NCBI RefSeq assembly: GCF_021155765.1
Contig: NC_060105.1
Span: 434,001-498,000 of the forward strand
DNA: 64,000 nt
Direction of reading: 5' to 3'
Source: Diprion similis
Lineage: Eukaryota > Arthropoda > Insecta > Hymenoptera > Diprionidae
In this document: piece after piece, positions 13,301 to 25,978 of the stretch
Position numbering within the stretch: the first letter of the stretch is position 1
How the letters are laid out: each line of letters begins with the position of its first letter
The notes under the pieces: generated by a model
Databases searched by the model: none
Told to the model about the DNA's origin: nothing
What the model saw: the letters and a program-made list of their open reading frames with translations, nothing else
Position numbers and translations under genes: made by a program

Positions 13301-16300
13301 CTGCCGTGCAACATGATGGTACAGTGTAAGAATCATATAGTGTAATCGACCTGGTCGAATTTTCTTACACAAAGGACTCATCACCAAGCCTATATCATAC
13401 CTATTCTACTATGAGAATTGGAGTAGCATAGTAGAATATTAATATTCATACACATTAAAGTCGGAACAATTCATTCCAACATAATTTTGCCCTGTAGGAT
13501 CACAGCTTGGATTGAAATCCTAGACCCGTTACAAATTCGTGATATCACCTGTCTGAGATAGATACAAATATCTATCCTCTAATTCCTATATCCAATCATC
13601 ACAAGATCACAATTTACCTATGCATATAATTATATATACTGATATTAATGGGATTTGCCAAATTTAAAACTCGATCAATTTAATTAAATCAATCGCATCA
13701 GTTAAGATCTTCTTGAGTTTTAGAGTAAATCTTGATAACTCTGACGCGGCTGCTTATTATTATATGTGAATCAACTTTGACACTTCATCACTCACTTCCC
13801 AACAATCAGGATCCATTATATGCTGTTACAGAAACATAATCGCGATGAGTCACAATGCAAGGTAAGAAGAAATATCGCCTACATACCTATATTGTTTGCC
13901 AGTGACACTGAAAATTCACCTCTGAAATAGGCTGCGCAGAGAAGAAGTAATGGAGTGGCTGCATATTCGTGAATTTTTGTTGTTAACATGTGTTTAAATT
14001 TTTTTTCGTTTCGCAGTATAACTTAGAAGTTGTTAAATGTTTCGAAAGTTCCCACATTTCTTAAAAATTTGAAATAGATGCAGCAGAGATTATACGAACA
14101 GATACTATCATTTTTCAAATACGTTAAAGATTATTTAATAATCTATTTGAATCAATAATATCATGCTAAACGTAGGAGGGCCTGGAGGATTTAGTTGGCG
14201 AATAGTAAATTAATTTTTAAATTTCAGGGAATTGCACGCAAAATTATAAGGTTTCAAAATTCAAACACTAATCAACAGTAACTATAATATGATTCATTGA
14301 ATATATGTATATAATGATTGGGTCAGTTGACAAATCCACAATTACCATCCTGAGTTTGTTGCTATATGGCTGATTTACAACGCAACACTTGTTAACAACA
14401 AAATTTATGGTGTGTAAAATATGGAGTGCAGATTTTATTACTGCTTGCCATTTTATTGGTGAATTGTCTGTATGTGCGAACAATAAAAACAATCTAATAT
14501 TGGTGGGTGCATGGTGTTTCTAGTTTATGCTGATTCCGCTACTCTCAAATGCACACTGCTTCAAACTGTGTCCGCGTTTTTTTCATACATTCCATTTAGA
14601 AGCATGCTCGTCACACTTGTGTTCTCTCTAATCCTATATTTTTCATTGTATCTGCATATCTCATCTAAGCTGTATACTGGTTATGAAGCAAGTCTCTCCA
14701 TTGTGAACTATGCTGTCCTAAGATACAAATATCATAGCCTTCTACAGATACAGCCATGATTAACAATATTTTGCCATAAAGGCAATAACTCTATGTTCTC
14801 CATTACTTTCCGAATCTATACTCCACAGGTATTTTCATTTGCTTTTTTCTTAAGAACCAATAATCTTTGCGGAATATATGTATATTTGTTAGGAAGACGG
14901 GTACTCCATGTTTATGTTTTAATTTTGAATTTTATTGCTCAATGTTTGGATAAAAATATCATGAATTCGGGGAAAATCTCACCAAGTCTCCGACTCTTTG
15001 AAAAATTATCAAAGTATATGGTTGACAAATGAAACGGAAATTCCATTATTGATAAAAAATGCAGGGTTCATTCAAATACTTGTCTGAGAATCGTCAGGCA
15101 AATCACAAATTTTAGATCAAACACATGTATAACCATAAGTGTAGTGAATTAGTTTCACAGGGGATAGAAAAATAAGGTCTGACCAGAAAGAATTGCAGAT
15201 TTCAAGGGAAAAGAGGCTCGGCTGAGTGAAAATGAAAAGTATCAATATGACATAACATATAGATAAAGTAATACGTGAATTAGGTATGTAAATTTGAAAC
15301 AAAACATTCAATGGGGTTGATGCAGTACGACAAGTTCGCAGCATCATGGGGGTGGCAGAAGCGCGATGAATAGAAGCCGAAGACAATCAATCCAGCAACG
15401 GCAATTCAGACGGAACTACGGGGTCTCCTCCACTCAGGGTGATGGACAAACCCTTCTTCCACTCCCATCCGCAAATAGTACTAACTTGACCTATCATCAT
15501 AATATCAACACTTCTTCGTCCTCTGAACCTTCGCGCCGAGTCCCTACCTCAAATTCAACCACTACCAACAACCATCATCGCTCGCTCATCGTCCCTCAAG
15601 TCCAACAAGGTACGCCTTTCATAATTTACCAGCTGCTGTAGTAGCTTGCGCGTATTGCGCATCCAGTTCTTGGCTAATAACCAGCGAAGGGAAACTGTAC
15701 TTGGCTCGTCTCTTCCAGCGTGTAGAGTAAGATTAGAGGATGGATTTTCATGTAATAACCAACAAGATCTCTTGTTACTTTGCAACATTTTAATGAACAG
15801 AGCCAATTGCCTAAACCGACATTGTGTTGCACAAATTCTGGAATGGTAATAATAAGCCCACAATCCGAGGGTTCTATTTGTAGAATGCTGATTTTTTAAG
15901 AAGCATATTCAATGTATGTAGCATTGCACACAGCTGTTTTTTAGGTTTATAGGTGTGTTATTTTAATGCGGCAGGGATTTTTGGTTCTCCATATCATACC
16001 TTAATATTATATTGAATATTGAATTTCTGATCTAAAAATCAAGTTGAGCATATAGTGTGAAGCAGGAATGCTATTTTGTGCCTCTGCACATTTAGTTCTA
16101 TCCTACGTTTGATAAAATACATAGCTTGGGCGAAGAATATTCACATTGCAATACTGCCTCGAAACTCTTAACAAGGTATTGTTGATAATAGTCAGACAAT
16201 TCGCTCCCTTCGAGATCATCCACTAGCCAGGAAAATATTATATTTATTTCTTCAACATAACTAGGATCCTTTATACATTTATGTATGTTTCCAGTACTTG

Positions 16301-16878
16301 TCAACAATGTGTAATATTAAAAAGATTTGTTTCATTTCCACAATATATTAATCGCTCCGGTTTTAACTGTTTCTTTGAATTGCCAAACAACCTGTAATAA
16401 GAATATATGATTCATATGAATCACATTTCAACGACTATGAGTCGTGAGAGATTTAGTATACCTGGGTCACACGTATTTGTATATACATTATTACCTATAG
16501 AGTAAGACGCTGATTTTAGATCGTTGAAACCTGTAAATTATAGCCAATACTATTTGACTAGCTGTTTCTTCTATCATTCTGAATGTGCTATAATTATGGA
16601 ATGAAGCATCGTGATGTCCGTTGAACGGCTCAGCGTAATTTACAATTGGTTGGTACTATACTTTTTTGTTTAGTAAATAATATATTCTGTGTGTACTAGC
16701 ACATAGTATAGTGTTGATAAAAGTTGAATATCTTCATTGAAAATGTGCGAAGGCTTGCATGCTGGCAATGAGTAAATATATAAATAAAAAAAAATTGGTG
16801 GACTGAAAGAGAAACGTGTTTTCAGATGGAGCAGGAGACACAGGCACGGATTGCCAGGCGGTACATCACGTGACGTAG
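10359..16878 (+). CDS. SLC35F3/F4-like solute transporter
   Basis: Ten exons: 10359-10500, 10612-10787, 10916-11065, 11181-11531, 11598-11726, 11858-12047, 12254-12343, 12438-12567, 15326-15609, 16826-16878. They give 564 residues. Residues 1-106 are a hydrophilic Ser/Gly/Cys-rich N-terminus. Residues 107 to about 450 form a multi-helix drug/metabolite-transporter core, with stretches such as ATNVCCVYLLSWVILHEQF and LTYDLFITLGLITAVPVSA that match the SLC35F3/F4 family (human SLC35F3 is linked to thiamine transport). Its substrate here is unknown. The core ends at TRLLR. The last two exons add a polar tail of about 112 residues rich in Ser, Asn, Gln and Arg, behind a 2.76 kb intron. These tail exons are inferred from matching splice phase. 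An alternative end reads through exon 8 to a stop at 12580. Confidence 0.88.
12568..15325 (+). other. Long intron of the SLC35F gene
   Basis: 2.76 kb between exons 8 and 9. AT-rich; the frames at 13101-13289, 14268-14492 and 14511-14759 have no coding resemblance. Nothing else recognised. Confidence 0.55.
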
Positions 16879-18105
16879 TCGACTATCGAACTGGATACAT
16901 AAAATCACATCTACGATCACCTTCTGGGAGGGTTCGGTGACCAACCTACAGGGCCTTTTATGCTTATTATCAGATGACTATCAGGGTTTCACAAGATCCA
17001 GTTCTTGATTATCACACCCGGAATATCAAGGTTTATAGTGGTTTGATCTGTTAAAGAACCACTAACAATAAGCTGATTTTAAAGAAATGCTGTTCTTCAT
17101 ATAAAAATGAAAGATTCTGAGGAAATTTCATAACTTCACTTTTATGGGATTAACTCAAGCATTCAATGATTAATTGTTACGCAGTGAGTTCAGTGTTTGA
17201 AAAATAATCGTTTGTATTAAGGAGAAGTAATAGCGTGAATAGATCAAATCACCTTCGAAATTAATGAATATGCGTATATAGACACTTGTCTTTCTTGGCA
17301 TACCCTTGTATTATATTTGTACAATAGATTATCGAATTTTTATGTTTGTAAAACTCTCGATATGAGTACAGAAAACAGCCTCACTTGTTCAAAATACACG
17401 TCAATTACCATAATTAACGGAGCAAGCAAGGTGATCTCATTAGATATTTATGAAATTCGTGACATTGTCTTGCCAATGTTGAGAAAAAAGTATTACATTG
17501 TTACAATAAATTATGAGGCTAGTTAGAAAATTCCCAATTAAGAGTAATGAATTATTACCAGTAATATGTTAGGCAATAAAAATAATTGTTTCCAATTTTT
17601 AAATGAGCTCGTGGCAATGAAAAATCATTAAATATTTCAATTAACGATGTGGCAGGTACTACATTCACAAACTTTATAATACAACGTATCGGATTTGTTT
17701 GAACATCCCTTCTCTTTGTTCAGGATGTACTATAGTAGTAGCCGTCTGTTTCTTAAACCTTATAGTTGTATAACATTACATAATTGTGTGTCATTATACA
17801 CATGCGGAGGCAATATCAACCCTGTGAAAAGATATACTATAACTGAATGACATAGTAAAACTGGAGAATCAATCAATAAGAAGTACATGGAAATGATTTC
17901 CTTGCATTGCGTAAATTTTATTCTGTATCTTATACTTCGATTTAATTTATTTATTTATTTATTTATTTATTTATTCACCAGTTATCTTATTGTGCGATAG
18001 GAATCAAGTGAACTCATAGATAAACATTAAGTGAAACTAATTATGTGACGAATAATTGTGAAATATGAAAAATCATATTGCTCAAGTGCTGTTATCAGAG
18101 TAAAT
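16879..18105. other. Convergent intergenic region
   Basis: It lies between the stop codons of the SLC35F gene (plus) and the GST gene (minus), so it should carry both 3' UTRs. A minus-strand AATAAA (TTTATT at 17918-17923) is placed to serve the GST gene. No coding exon seen. Confidence 0.6.
17946..17975. repeat. (TTTA)n microsatellite
   Basis: About seven to eight tandem TTTA units. Confidence 0.9.
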
Positions 18106-19132
18106 TTAGTTTTGTTTTCGAACCGGATGTATAGGATGATCCATATGTGAGAGATCGGGAGGATTCTTTTCAAAATAGCTGATCTCCTGCATGCCACCTT
18201 GGGCGATTTCCCACAAGTCTTGATGTTTTGTTTTAAAGTTGTTGTACCAACTTTCGACGAAAGACCATGTAGATAAAGAAAAATCGATTGCCTCCAAACA
18301 CATTGTGGCTGTTACAAGGGGAAAGTCAGCGATTGTTAAGTTATCTGTAAAAAAATATCCTCTTCAACGTTGATTCTGCACCTACCATGGAGTACATACA
18401 TATATGTGTCGAATTACTCACTTCCAGCAGCATAAGTTGTCTTGGAACGTTTTAGGTATGTGTCAAAGGCACTCAAGCCAATATTCATCTTTTTTAATCC
18501 AAGAGGTGTTCGCTCGTACGCGAAGAATATCGGTGCCATCTGAAGTAAAACATGCTGTATTTCATGAATTTACAAATGAAACCTAAATATGATGTAACAT
18601 AAGTCATGAAAACCTACTACGTATTCTGAAATATAACGATAATATGTAGATAGGTTGAAGCAGAGCCTGTGATTCACGATTGCGCGTGCGGCGGGATCTT
18701 TTGGATAAAGTGTTCCGCTACCATCGTATTTATCAGCAAGGTATTGCAAAATTGCATTGCTAAAAATGAAGTAGTTGGAATGACATCCACTGGTTATATT
18801 AATTGTAACAGAACCTGGTAGTTGTTTCAAGGTTGGCAATAATGTGCATGTATGTACCTTTCTCCGATTGTGAGATCTCCATCTATTAATACTGGTATTT
18901 CCTTTTGAGGATTCAACTGTATAGACCAGAAAATAAACCTGTTTCTTAATAAATAGTTTTAAAAAAACTTGGCAATATTGGAATGTCATATATATACTTT
19001 CTCAAAATCATCCGTCATGTGTTCACCTCGTCCAAAATCTACGTTTACCAATTCATAATCAATCTTCAATGCTTTCAGAGCTTGCCTGCAAGCAAGAGAA
19101 GGTGGCCCATCCGACACTGAGTACAACTTCAT
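18106..19132 (-). CDS. Cytosolic glutathione S-transferase
   Basis: Five exons: 18998-19132, 18858-18916, 18618-18759, 18422-18539, 18106-18344. They join in phase to 230 residues, the normal length for soluble GSTs. The thioredoxin-like N-terminal domain begins MKLYSVSDGPPSLACRQALK; serine 12 sits where the Delta/Epsilon/Theta catalytic serine is expected. LNPQKEIPVL carries the cis-proline and GESNAILQYLADKY is the glutathione-contacting ESxA motif. The helical C-terminal half includes NNLTIADFPLV. The likely role is conjugating glutathione to electrophiles in the cytosol. It belongs to the Delta/Epsilon/Theta group, but I cannot fix the class by eye. It is convergent with the SLC35F gene. 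Confidence 0.93.
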
Positions 19133-20184
19133 ATTTTGATTATAAAGCTAAAACAATCAATAATATGATTCTGGTAATTAAAGAAAAATTCGTCCAATTA
19201 TTTTTTTCAATAAATGTTCAGAAATGTTTTTATCCCGATAAAGTACTCACGGAGTATTGTAGAACGTATGCCAACTCTGCTTGCAATCTGTGGTACCAGC
19301 TTGTCTGACGTTATCTGGATGTATAAGAGTAACAAGTCTTTTAACTTTCACCTCACTTGATATATAGCTCTCGTCAATGAATTGAGGTCAACAACAATCG
19401 GAAATATTTGAATGCAGATTCCTTGCAGAACTGTAATATTGATTTTACACTACATACTCAATGGATAGCAGGTTGTAAATTTGAACTATAGCTCGAACAA
19501 TTAAATTACTTTTAATTGTAAGTTGTTAAGGAGGAAAGGTACTATCTTTTCTAATAATGAGGTTCTCATTTTACAACCAAACAACATTTTATTCGTCAAA
19601 TATAATATTAACGTTACGAATAATCACGAGACTATTATCATACATGTAACTGTATGACTACAGTTTTAATTCAGAATTTGTTTCATATACAAGTATAGCA
19701 AGGCTACGGATCGTAGTAAACGTCACTTTGTTTCCTTACGAAAAAACAGTGGTATTTTCAGAGATACATTGCATAATTTCAAGTAGTATGACAAGCAAAA
19801 CACGATAAATTTTGGCATATCTGTAAAGTGATTTGCGAAATTTTATACTTGGAAAACACTATGGGAAATCATTATCTTCAGTGCAAAATATTCATTTGTA
19901 CATAGGTATATACATGCACTGTTGACTTTATACTTACTATTAGTATAGTAATTATGTTCAACTTCTTTGAGCGATTTTTTCAAATCACTTCAATGAATGG
20001 TTATTTTACGTAATAAATAAAACATCTGTCACTCCGAGAGAATTGAGCGACTATATCCTTTATCATTTGCATTAGCCAGAAATTGCTACAAACCTGAAGG
20101 TAATACATACTCGCAATAAATATAATTGAAACAACATAAATATCGTCAGTTGATTGACATTGCTTCATTATCCTTTTTCTGGAA
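19133..20184. other. Intergenic region
   Basis: About 1 kb between the GST start and the BTBD17-like stop codon, both minus. It should carry the BTBD17-like 3' UTR and the GST promoter. No coding exon recognised. Confidence 0.55.
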
Positions 20185-21901
20185 TCAATTAGCAGGAGAT
20201 ATAACAATGTGTAGTTTGAGCATATCCTTATTGGGACCAACAAGAAATGGGGAAATAACATTTCCAGCTGTTGCTTGTTGAGGATTAAGCTCTTCAAACG
20301 GCAAAAGATCATCTAAATTAAGAACTCGGTCGTCCTTGCTAAATCGATGAATGATCTCAGTAACTCTGGCTATGTGTTCCACACCGTCCTGTAGACCATA
20401 AAACAGAACCCCTATTTTTACTCGCATGTCAGATTCACTATTTGGCGGTGGTTCTCTACATGTCAGAGACAGTCTTACCGACCTCATCACATATTCCGGC
20501 ACCTCGACATTACCCTGCCAAACTATTAGGAAAAACTTTTTGAACCACACACCTTTTGGATAAATGTCTACAACCCACTCACAGGTACGATCTCCGGCAC
20601 ATTCAGCTAAATAGGAATGACTGGAAAATACTAATGTTCTTGTGTGGTAGGAAGGTAGGCTGCGGAAGTTTTCTATAGTGAGCAATGAACTGCATGTGTC
20701 TATTGTGTAAAGTCTAGGCTCAAAAAGTAAGCCACCATCTTCTTCAGTTCTAATCACTTTGTTGACTCTTTCTTGCAGACCAGAATGGAAAGACATTCCG
20801 ATAGCCATCCTCTCGACAAAGAATTCCTTGTACTTTTTTGTCAGTGGTGAAAGCAACAATTTTGCCAATTGTCGAGGTGACATCATTGGGAATCTTACAC
20901 AGGACATGACTGCAACAACAATCTGTTCCAGGGTTATTTCTAGATCTGTCGGAAGTAGCTCAGTTTTCAAACGTAGGGCTTGGTGATTTAGCCAAGATTC
21001 TAAACATTCGTACAGGGTCATTTCATCTCTGATAACCAAGCTGCTCTGGTGAAGCAGAGAGACAAGGACGTCTGGTTCGAAATTTCCAAAATCAGCGGTT
21101 TTTGCAACTAACTCCAAGTTCCATTTGATGAAATTCTGGCAGGATTGAGCAACCGCATGATGCCCACAGTTTGTAGTGTACTGTAGCCAAGAAACAAGTG
21201 TTCCATGAGTAGCAGCTGCAGGAATATGGCTTTGCATATAGTTTATGCAGAGTGAAATGAGATCCCTAACATTATACTTATCGGCAAGAGACAGTATGGG
21301 CAGAACAACGCCATAATTAATTCGTATTTGACCTGTATAAAAGTAGCGTAAGAATTCACTGAATATTGTAGCACACTGCGGAGTCTCTTGCAATGTGACT
21401 CTGCTCTCTTGTGATTCTGTCCATTGTGGGCTCATTAGCATTACCTAAAACACGTCACATGGCTCAGGCAGTTGAACACTGTGTAAAAAAAATAACAATG
21501 ATGTTCCAAACATTTGTAGATTCTATTAGGCAATCGTTTACCTGAAACACATCACTGGAGGCACAAAGTATCAAACGATGAGCTGGATACTCGACACCAT
21601 TGACTACCAAACAAATATCATTCATCAATCGTTCGGCATACAGTGTTGCAATTTTCAACAGTACTGTACTTGAATTGTCGACCTGAAATGAGACAATGGT
21701 GTACATACGTGCCAGATAATAATTACCAGCTGGGTTCTAATAAAAACTAATCCTTCCATTGTACGCATACGTAACACGTTTTCTTTTTAGATAAATGAAA
21801 CATACCTCTATGGAACCTGAATTTTCTGACTCTCCGCTAGGACTCGGCCTTGAGCCAGAAGCTTTGCCTTCCTTGTTCTCCATGTCAGAAGCCCCTGTCA
21901 T
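20185..21901 (-). CDS. BTBD17: BTB/POZ domain protein 17-like (BTBD17)
   Basis: Three coding exons: 21806-21901, 21542-21682, 20185-21444, giving 498 residues. A short acidic Ser-rich N-terminus is followed by the BTB fold (LMNDICLVVNGVEYPAHRLI, then SPQWTE to FLRYFYTGQI). A BACK domain follows (NFIKWNLELVAKTADFG, LSLLHQSSLVIRDEMTLYE), then a beta-rich C-terminal half ending SPAN. The length fits BTBD17 (about 480 residues in vertebrates). The start at 21901 was chosen because a pyrimidine-rich acceptor (AG near 21917) lies just upstream, making the farther in-frame ATG at 21997 probably intronic. BTB-BACK proteins are often substrate adaptors for Cullin-3 ligases; I infer that possibility only. 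It is divergent from the fucosyltransferase gene. Confidence 0.9.
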
Positions 21902-22950
21902 CCACCTGACCGCTCTACCAGAAATTAGATAGAAGAAAAATAGGGACGTACTTTGCGGACGAGATCTATCGGAAACGTCCTTCAAAACTTCTGACACTGC
22001 ATTTTTATTCGATTAAAGTCTATACTCGTGAAAATACGAAACAGTGTTCATAACTGTTGACAATTACAGGCGGGCATACGTGTATCGGAAAATGGCTGCA
22101 GAAAAAAACACAATGCAGAATGATTACCCGTCGATCGAAATCAGTTTTAGTACACGATATCCCATTCAGTCTTCAACGATAACGCATGATGAACCTGGAC
22201 GCACGAATGTCAGAAACTCGAGTAGCCTAGGCCGAGAACAACATTGACAACATAACCTCGCTTGCAACGATCAGCGAAGTTGCGGTTGTCTGCGTTCAGG
22301 AACCGAGTTGTCGCGGAATTTGGAAATTACGTGTTTGTAATTTTCAAAACATAATTTGTAGTAAATAAAGACTATTTTCTGATCTTGATACGATTCGGGT
22401 GCGACCGTTCGACTTCAAACACACTTAAACTAATCAGCATAGTCTTAAAACTTACAATAGGCTCCAGTGCTGAACGCTCGGCGCTACTCAATCAACTGGT
22501 GTCAACAAAACCAGCCCCAACATGCTGGTAAGGATGCCAATGTCGTCCTGTGAATTATTGAATTCTAACGAGCAATACCGAATACACTGACATAAGAAAT
22601 ACCGTCGTTAATTTATTGGGCATATATTTATTTGATGGAAAACGCTATAACTTTCGGTGATTTTTTGCTGCATTGTTTAAACTTATTAAACTTAAAAGAC
22701 AAATTCTTTGTTGTGGGTACTTCTGCGGAGCTGTACTACTGGCTCCAACTTCTTTATAGCCAATCAGCAGTCTTTTTCGTTATCTGTATACATGTTGTAT
22801 TTATCATGCGTTTACTGTTCATACTAATTTTCTATAGGTTGTTCTGCCCATTCCGGACATCCCCTTCCTGGAGCAGATAGATACTTGGAGTTATCCTCAA
22901 CAATTGTCATACGCACAAGGAACTGCAACCTAATGTAACTCTTGTGAAAA
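21902..22950. promoter_or_regulatory. Divergent promoter region, BTBD17-like / FUT10-like
   Basis: About 1 kb between two head-to-head genes. It contains a likely non-coding first exon for the minus gene (splice acceptor signal near 21917). No other coding exon is evident. Confidence 0.5.
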
Positions 22951-25056
22951 ATGGCAAACTATTTGAGAAAATGTATTTGGGTAGCGCTCGTTGCAAGCAG
23001 TTTATTTATTATTTCTCAGGTAAGTTAATTATGCATGTATTTAAGTGTAGTTCTCGAGGAACTTTCATGATAAAATGTTAAGAATTTGTGCCACATCAAT
23101 ATAAATTTGTAAATAATACGAAGTATAAAATATTTTCATTTCTATCATAGTTTTGGCTGATGCGCACCTACGAGGATTATGAAATACTATTTGAAGGTGA
23201 TGATGTGTATAAGTATATTAACATATTTTTTTAAATATTATGGTAGCATACTTACTAATTAGCTCATAATTCCATTCTCAGATATCAAGGTTCCAGTGAT
23301 ACTGTGGTGGACACCTTTCACCGGAAATCAGGGTCGATTGGAAAACTGCGGTCAAGTCAAGTGTTATTTCACACAGAATCGGAACTTTGTATCGCACAAT
23401 TTGCTCAGCGTGAGTCAAATCTTACTACGCTTTCAAAAGAATTTATCCTATATTACTATATCATCTATTTTGTAAAAAATCGCTCAATGGTTTTCACCAT
23501 TAATTGATTTTGCTTGTTTTTAGACCATTTTATTTTATGGTAGTAGTATTGAATTCGAAGATTTACCTTTGCCGCGGAGAGGTAGTATTGACTGGGGACT
23601 ACTGCACGAAGAATCACCTAGAAATATTCCGACGCTAACATCGGAAACTGCTCTTTCTTTATTCAATCACTCAGCAACTTTTAGTCGGTTTAGTGACGTA
23701 CCACTGACTTTAGTTGATTTAGACAGTGAAGAAGACTTGATAGGTACAACTCTTGAATTAAGTGTAAAAGATTGATCTTTGAGAATGATGACATATCAAT
23801 ATTAATTAAAAATTTTATAGGAACAAAATATTTTGTATCATTAGAGAAGAAAAACAGATTAATAAGGGAGAAACAACTCGCACCATTTCTGTACATTCAA
23901 TCAAATTGTGAGACAGCCAGCATGAGAGATTTGTACATTAAGGAACTCATGCAGTATATTTCCATTGATTCTTATGGTGCGTGTTTAAATAATAAAAAAC
24001 TCCCAGAAAGGTAAGCTTGGTTATCAACAACCAGATACTGCTAAAGTTTTATATTTCTATAATTTATAAGGTAACCACTATTTACCAAGCTCTTTGTTCT
24101 CCAAGATTACTACCTGTAGATTATAGTTGTGGACTTTTATATCATACAAGCCAGCAGCAAGTAGTCTTCAAAATCGCAAATGATACTTTTCTAATTTCCA
24201 TCATAAACTAAATTCAAAGAGTACATACATTCAGAAGATCAGTCAGTAAGTTATGACATCTGCCTTACATGACAATGTTCTTCGTTTGTTTAGCTTGAAA
24301 CGAGACCATGTGAGCTCCTTAAAAGACAGTGAATTTCTGTCGTTGACATCTCAGTACAAATTTACGCTAGCCTTTGAAAATGCTGTTTGTGATGATTATA
24401 TTACTGAAAAATTATGGAGACCGCTAATGGTTGGATCAGTACCGGTATATTATGGCTCACCATCTTTCAAGGTGGTAAAAATGTTTGAATCTTTTAATGG
24501 TTTGCTATTTAACATTTCTATATGTTCTTCAACTTATTTATGTATTTCATTTGAAAAACTTGATTTGCAGGATTGGCTACCGAATAAAAATTCAGCTGTA
24601 TCCGTGAGAGACTTTGCAGGGCCTAAGGAACTTGCAAATTTCTTGCTGCTGCTGGCAACAGATGAATCGCGCTATCGCGAGTATATCTCGCACAAGATAT
24701 CTAGAAATCTCAACGAACGAATAACGAATCCTCGTCTACGGAATGCTCTTCGTAATCGGGACAAAAGTGTCCCGAATGAATTTGGGAATTACGTCCAGTC
24801 ATTTGAATGCTTAGTCTGCCAAAGATCATTCGATAATGCAAATTCTTACATTGTCAATAAGGAGCACTACAATTGCCCGCTACCCGTGAATCCGCTGACC
24901 AATACAGTAGATAGAAGCAATTTTTGGGTGGATGAATTCATCGTTGGTAGATGCAAAGCAAAATTATTGGCACAACTAGTCTTGCGTAATATCAGCATTG
25001 ATCGAGAGAGTTTTCATCAACAATTGTTAACATTCAACCCAGAAAGAGATTGCTGA
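22951..25056 (+). CDS. FUT10/FUT11-like fucosyltransferase (GT10)
   Basis: Seven exons: 22951-23019, 23151-23196, 23282-23409, 23524-23743, 23821-24010, 24294-24471, 24571-25056. They give 438 residues. Residues 1-4 are cytosolic and about 5-25 form a signal anchor, as in type II secretory-pathway glycosyltransferases. VPVILWWTPFTG opens the GT10 N-terminal domain. The GT10 nucleotide-sugar motif is FTLAFENAVCDDYITEKLWR followed by PLMVGSVPVYYG. The family transfers fucose from GDP-fucose; FUT10 and FUT11 have been reported as protein O-fucosyltransferases of the ER. The C-terminal part has paired cysteines (CLVCQRSF) typical of the FUT10/11 branch. Exon 6 starts after a pyrimidine-rich acceptor at 24293. 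The ORF-internal ATG at 24253 is intronic. Confidence 0.92.
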
Positions 25057-25978
25057 TATAACAACATTGTTCTTAATTATGGTATATTTACTTCTTGAAT
25101 TCTATATCAAAGAAAGAAATCATAATTACTTTTCTTCAGTACCACTCTACAGAGCTTATTAAAATTGTGCAGATTTTGCGAGGGTAACACTTCTATTCGG
25201 GTAACAGTCTAGACGTGGAAAGGATCGAATTGAATGGTTCAATACCAAAGTTTTCACAATCAGTGACGACATCCATTGAATGAAACTGACTGCAAATCGA
25301 GAAAATTATTTCCTAAGTGACAATGTACATTAAAATTAACACAGATACATCGATTGGATGAATAATATACTGAATCCTCAATTTCGTCCACTGCACAAGA
25401 TAGAACTTGATGCGACCCTACGTAAGTTGTGCTGATTTTCCATCGGATGCAACTGAGCTTGCACATCGATAGAGGGTGTTGCCTAGAATCAGGGTTCAAC
25501 CACTGGAATCAGTGACTGAAATGCATGAAATGTAATACTGAAATGCACAGCGTACTGAAGATGAAGTCACACGAAGATAGGACACGAAGTGCACGCGAGG
25601 TCTCGTAACTCGAAATCGCGATATCGATTTTTGCCGGTTGGTCGGTGTATGCCGTGAATTGGCAATTTGCATTAAATAACACTTGAACCTAGAAAGGTAG
25701 TCTTGAACAACACTTCCGACGACGACAGATAAATTCTGAATTTATATAACTTCATCCGCATAAATTGTTGTGATTGGATGGTACTGAGTACAGACTTATA
25801 ATAGATACTGAGGCAACCCTGTCGTTAGGTTAGGGCAAATACAGTGAACCACATCGAAAAAAAAATCACTTCTAATACGGTCTCCGAAAGTAACCTACGT
25901 TAGAAATTCTAATTTATAGAGGTTAAAAGTTATATTGGTCAAGTTTCAAGCAGGATATTTCCCTGTAATATTCCAGTC
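25057..25978. other. Intergenic region
   Basis: FUT10-like 3' flank plus MIC19 promoter and leader. No coding exon recognised. Confidence 0.55.

Noticed and set aside
24017-24293. Start of a separate transferase ORF at 24253
   Set aside because: The frame before 24294 is intronic; an acceptor at 24292-24293 joins in phase to the FUT10-like exon at 23821-24010.
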